In this document: piece after piece, positions 8,754 to 11,258 of the stretch
How positions within the stretch are numbered: the stretch's first letter is position 1
Layout: the number at the start of each line of letters is the position of its first letter
NCBI GenBank assembly: GCA_964617665.1
Contig: CAZUAH010000457.1
Location: 1-11,258 of the forward strand
Length of the DNA: 11,258 nt
Origin: JADHUC01 sp964617665
GTDB lineage: Bacteria; Planctomycetota; Planctomycetia; Pirellulales; Pirellulaceae
Direction: 5' to 3'
Program-made: the position numbers and the translations under genes
The notes under the pieces: model-generated
The model's database searches: none
Told to the model about the DNA's origin: nothing
What the model saw: only the letters and a program-made list of their open reading frames with translations

Positions 8754-8761
8754 ACCTCCTT
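8754..8761 (-). promoter_or_regulatory. Strong ribosome binding site of the 1168-residue protein gene
   Basis: The minus strand reads AAGGAGGT, 6 bases before ATG 8747. This supports that ATG over a GTG two codons region upstream at 8755, which lies within the site itself and is in another frame. Confidence 0.8.
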
Positions 8762-9165
8762 ACGCGGCTTCGTAGGGCGGGGGTCTCGCGTGGTCCAAGC
8801 AGATGAACCGATCAGATCGCGAAAAGAGAAGTGATAAGGAAGTCGTCCCCAACGCGCTAATACAACCGCTATCCACTATTCTACTTCCAGCCCACCTCGA
8901 AACGCAACTTTTCGCAGCAGGACTCGAACCCCTAATCTTCGACGCCAGCGGAATTACGAGATGGCGGATCATCAGGAACAACTGCACCGGTACGAATGGG
9001 CATCGGTTTGCTGAGCACACCTATGCGTTGAACAACGGTGTTGCCAATGGGATCTTTGAGTGTTTTTCAACGTCTTCCCTCGCCACAGAGAGATATCATG
9101 CGTAAGATCATGAGAGGATCACAATCTTGCTTGGAGCGCGCGGCACCCCCCTGCGAGCCACTATT

Positions 9166-9169
9166 AGGA
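9166..9169 (+). promoter_or_regulatory. Ribosome binding site of the FlhA-C-like gene
   Basis: AGGA ends 7 bases before ATG 9177. An in-frame TAG at 9165-9167 rules out any start further upstream, so the protein truly lacks an N-terminal membrane domain in this frame. Confidence 0.6.
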
Positions 9170-9176
9170 ATCCAAT

Positions 9177-10679
9177 ATGTACGATCTGATGCAACGGTAC
9201 GTGGGGCATCGAATCTCGATCACGACCTATTCCCATACACGGCTGATCGGCGAGGTTGCATCGATCCATGCCGATGGCGTGCTCCTGATCGATACGGTGG
9301 AAGTGAACGAGCTTGAGGATCAGGGATGGTACGCACAAATCTGTGACGCCCATCCCGAGGACGATACTCGACCACACCAAGTGGAGTCGCTGATTTCTTG
9401 GCATGCGATCCTGGTCGCGACCTGCCTGGACGACGACATCGCCCCGCCACCGTCAGCAGAATGCAAGACCAAGAAGAGCATCGCCAAGGCGTCCGTCATC
9501 GTCAACTCAGGTAGGGATACGGCCGAACACGACGCGAAAGATGGAAACCGACCGGGGATGGCGGATCGTTTCCGGTTGGAGATTGGGGCGCAGCTCGTCC
9601 CGCTGATGGCAGCCGACAACGAAAAGCCATTGGTCAAACGGGTCAAGGACCTTAGACGAGAACATGCAGAAAAAGTCGGGTGGAGCTTTCCGCCACTTCG
9701 CATTCGAGACAATCTAGAGCTGAATCAAAACGGTTATCGGGTTCTGATCGACGGCTGTCAAGTCGCCGCTGCACAAGTGCAACCGGGCCGTTACTTGGCG
9801 ATCTCGAACGGTGAAACGACCGATTCACTGGATGGGCAGGAAACGACCGACCCAGTGTTCGGCCTAACCGCCTACTGGGTAGACAGCGAGCAGCGAGCCG
9901 AAGCCGAACAGCGAAGCTACACCGTAGTCGACGCAACGACCGTGATCATCACTCACCTCGGCGAAGTCCTCCGACGGCACGCGGCCGAGTTGCTTGGATA
10001 CGAGCAGGTCCAAGAGTTGCTGGACAATGTAGAAGAAGTGGCGCCGACCGCGGTCCGCGAGGTCATCGACGGCATCGGGGCGGTTCGTACGACACATTAC
10101 GTCCTTCGGCGACTATTGGAGGAAGGCGTGTCCCTGAGAGGCTTGGTGGCGATGCTCGAATGTCTCGGACACCACAAACGCACCACCTCAGATCTGGAGA
10201 AGCTGACTGGCGCGGTACGCGCGTCCATCGGCCGTCAGATCTGCGAGCCGTTCCGCGACGAACGGGGACGCGTTCGCGCCGTCGTATTTCATCCGTTGGC
10301 TGAACGGCGTATGACCGAATTGTGCAATACCGGGGCCGAGCCCGCTACGCTGGAACGCCTGCTCGAATGCTTGAGCAAACGCTTCTGTCAGCAAGTCAAT
10401 GCCTATGAGGATACCGCTCTGTTGATAGACACATCCATTCGTCATTGCGTCTGGAAGCAGATTAATCGCGCACTTCCTGATGTGCGTGTGATTGCATACC
10501 AGGAGATACCATCAGATCTGCTGCTGGAACCGGTAGACTTGATTGAACTGGATGAGTTGGAGCCAGGCAAGGAGGTTTCGGACGCGTCTATCGAAGACAC
10601 AGCGAACCAGAACCGAAGGAAGCCCGATGACAGAGTGCTCGAATCAGCACGGACGACCATTCCCAAGCAACCTCGATAG
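9177..10679 (+). CDS. Soluble FlhA/SctV cytoplasmic-domain protein (FHIPEP C-terminal half) with Sm-like N-terminal domain
   Basis: In flagella and injectisomes the FlhA/SctV cytoplasmic domain forms a ring under the export gate that docks substrate-chaperone complexes. This 500-residue protein has that domain at about 132-456: LEIGAQLVPLM (134-144), FPPLRIRDNLELNQNGYRVL (171-190), PGRYLAI (203-209), PVFGLTAYWV (226-235), YTVVDATTVIITHLGEVLRR (248-267), HAAELLGYEQVQELLDN (268-284), LLEEGVSLRGL (313-323), SIGRQIC (350-356) and VIAYQEIP (438-445). A usual FlhA is near 700 residues with about eight membrane helices first; here there are none. Residues 1-82 instead read like a small Sm-type barrel (VGHRISI, IGEVASIHADGVLLIDT, ISWHAILVAT). 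A charged linker (83-130) joins the two. No other export gene is in the window. The family call is firm; the Sm-like call is tentative, and the role is unknown. Confidence 0.92.
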   Translation: MYDLMQRYVGHRISITTYSHTRLIGEVASIHADGVLLIDTVEVNELEDQGWYAQICDAHPEDDTRPHQVESLISWHAILVATCLDDDIAPPPSAECKTKKSIAKASVIVNSGRDTAEHDAKDGNRPGMADRFRLEIGAQLVPLMAADNEKPLVKRVKDLRREHAEKVGWSFPPLRIRDNLELNQNGYRVLIDGCQVAAAQVQPGRYLAISNGETTDSLDGQETTDPVFGLTAYWVDSEQRAEAEQRSYTVVDATTVIITHLGEVLRRHAAELLGYEQVQELLDNVEEVAPTAVREVIDGIGAVRTTHYVLRRLLEEGVSLRGLVAMLECLGHHKRTTSDLEKLTGAVRASIGRQICEPFRDERGRVRAVVFHPLAERRMTELCNTGAEPATLERLLECLSKRFCQQVNAYEDTALLIDTSIRHCVWKQINRALPDVRVIAYQEIPSDLLLEPVDLIELDELEPGKEVSDASIEDTANQNRRKPDDRVLESARTTIPKQPR

Positions 10680-10681
10680 CG

Positions 10682-10831
10682 TTACTCTCGCACGTAGCGG
10701 CCGATATTCGGCTGCGGTCTTTCAGACACGGAGGGGCTGGTCTTCGGCCCCTCGCCCTTTTCCCCGCACCCCGCCATGCGAACGACGGCCAGCAAGCCGA
10801 GTGGCAACATCCACGCCCTTTGCAGTTTCAT
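10682..10831 (-). CDS. Small predicted lipoprotein, 49 residues
   Basis: The frame runs from ATG 10831 to TAA 10682-10684. The product starts MKLQRAWMLPLGLLAVV, a basic n-region and hydrophobic core, followed by the lipobox MAGC with Cys22. That would be the lipidated residue after signal peptidase II cleavage. The mature part would be about 28 residues, polar and Pro/Ser/Lys-rich, as in many short planctomycete lipoproteins. An imperfect AAGGCGG site precedes the start by 8 bases. The start lies 20 bases after the stop of the propeller-repeat gene on the same strand, so they may share a transcript. Its end is 2 bases from the end of the converging FlhA-like gene. Met at the lipobox first position is slightly unusual. 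The main alternative is a chance open frame; the signal-plus-Cys layout argues against it. Confidence 0.55.
   Translation of the reverse strand: MKLQRAWMLPLGLLAVVRMAGCGEKGEGPKTSPSVSERPQPNIGRYVRE
10731..10761 (+). terminator. Rho-independent terminator after the FlhA-C-like gene
   Basis: GAGGGGC and GCCCCTC form a perfect 7-base stem, extendable by a G-T and a G-C pair around a GTCTT loop. It is followed by GCCC and four T. It lies 52 bases after the TAG at 10677-10679 and inside the oppositely oriented lipoprotein gene. The T run is short, so termination strength is uncertain. Confidence 0.55.
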
Positions 10832-10851
10832 CGCATTTCCGCCTTTCAATC

Positions 10852-11258
10852 TCACTCCTCAACAATCTCGATTTCCACCCGCAAGAATTCGTTATCCCGA
10901 AGTGCTAAAGTGTGAAGTGACTTCGGCGTGTCGAACTCCAATTTCGCTCCACGCACAAACCCGTCGTATCCTTCTCCTTCCACTCCATCCACAACAACAA
11001 CCCACTTCTCACTACGCCCTGCCGCATACCCGTTTGCTGTCGGGACTGAAGACAATGCCACACTCCCCAATCAGGTCATGCTCTTCTCCGTCTATTCCAT
11101 CCACAACCTCAAGCCATTTCTTACCGCGCTGCGCCGCATACACCACCCGCTTGCTGTCGGGACTGAAGACAATGCCAACGTCCGAAATCCCGTCATACTC
11201 AATTCCTTCCACTCCATCCACAACAACCAGCCACTTCTCGCCTCGCTGCGCCGCATAC
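10852..11258 (-). pseudogene. 3' end of a beta-propeller repeat (WD40-like/PD40) protein gene, interrupted by a frameshift
   Basis: The gene enters from the right edge. The first frame reads YAAQRGEKWLVVVDGVEG, GIVFSPDSKRVVYAAQRG, KKWLEVVDGIDG and GIVFSPDSKRV, then hits TAG at 11012-11014. The expected continuation, YAAGRSEKWVVVVDGVEG, is intact in another frame from 11028 and runs to TGA 10852-10854, ending in a typical closing strand (LHTLALRDNEFLRVEIEIVE). Comparing repeats, one has CACCACCCG on the plus strand where the other has CCCG, so 5 bases are missing near 11029. Such repeats form bladed propellers, often in extracytoplasmic proteins. The ligand is unknown. The reading frame could be restored if the deletion is a sequencing or assembly error in near-identical repeats. 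Confidence 0.8.
10970..11258 (-). repeat. 117-base tandem repeats of the propeller gene
   Basis: About two and a half copies of a 117-base (39-residue) unit are visible, each with YAA, KW, VVDG.(E/D)G, a Tyr/His-Asp pair and GIVFSPDSKRV. DNA conservation is high around the DGVEG and FSPDSKRV segments. The last copy has the 5-base deletion and then diverges into the C-terminal closing strand. Confidence 0.8.

Larger units (their letters stand above)
8748..9176. other. Divergent intergenic region with promoter candidate and a tRNA T-arm-like sequence
   Basis: This 429-base gap separates divergent genes and should hold both promoters. On the minus strand a weak candidate is TTGCGT (8902-8907) and TAGAAT (8878-8883) with an 18-base spacer, about 130 bases before the operon start. 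At 8920-8930 the minus strand reads GGTTCGAGTCC, the standard T-loop consensus of a tRNA. The flanking T stem pairs poorly and I find no matching acceptor or anticodon arm. Short open frames here (for example 8803-9105 plus, 8760-9020 minus) lack ribosome sites and protein-like composition. Confidence 0.4.

Noticed and set aside
8916..8990. Functional tRNA gene on the minus strand
   Set aside because: Only the T loop matches. The T stem has mismatches and no acceptor or anticodon stem can be drawn.
8803..9105. 100-codon plus-strand frame in the intergenic region
   Set aside because: No ribosome site before the ATG and no protein-like pattern; it also overlaps the tRNA-like sequence.
9177..9560. 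The FlhA-like gene as a 5'-truncated remnant of a full-length flhA
   Set aside because: It has its own ribosome site and start, an upstream in-frame stop, and a distinct N-terminal domain with a linker, which is not what a simple truncation would leave.

Overview
The window looks like chromosome from a planctomycete, probably of the Pirellulales type, at moderately high GC. The evidence is two very large extracytoplasmic proteins of a lineage-typical kind, a DUF1559 pseudopilin-like domain ending in the usual NHPGG...FADGS signature, a 39-residue beta-propeller repeat of the VVVDGVEG...FSPDSKRV type, and a tiny MAGC-box lipoprotein. No database search was possible, so the taxonomy is inferred from these families.

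Layout. Bases 1-8747 are a minus-strand two-gene operon. The first gene (8747 to 5241) encodes a complete 1168-residue exported, membrane-anchored beta-rich protein. Its last codons overlap by 8 bases the ATG of a second, giant gene (5248 down past base 1), of which 1749 residues are visible and which has no stop in the window. I translated this whole frame by hand and it is open throughout; the many plus-strand reading frames over it are shadows. The two proteins are paralogues: each has an N-terminal module with YLP/YIP motifs followed by three evenly spaced copies of a beta module. The giant also carries an internal pseudopilin/DUF1559 domain, several membrane segments, and then the start of a second copy of the N-terminal module.

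Bases 8748-9176 are a divergent intergenic region. Bases 9177-10679 (plus strand) encode a 500-residue soluble protein. Its residues 132-456 are the cytoplasmic domain of the FlhA/SctV export-gate family, without the usual membrane half; in its place is a small Sm-like N-terminal domain. A terminator hairpin follows.

On the minus strand from the right edge there is the 3' end of a beta-propeller-repeat gene with a 5-base frameshifting deletion (11258 to 10852). Twenty bases further on is a 49-residue lipoprotein gene (10831 to 10682), which converges on the FlhA-like gene with 2 bases between the stops.

How they work together. The two large proteins are translationally coupled and are probably partners in one envelope structure of unknown function. 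Nothing in the window links the FlhA-like protein to a flagellar or type III export gene cluster. The most unusual items are the export-platform domain detached from its pore and the pseudopilin domain embedded in a giant envelope protein.
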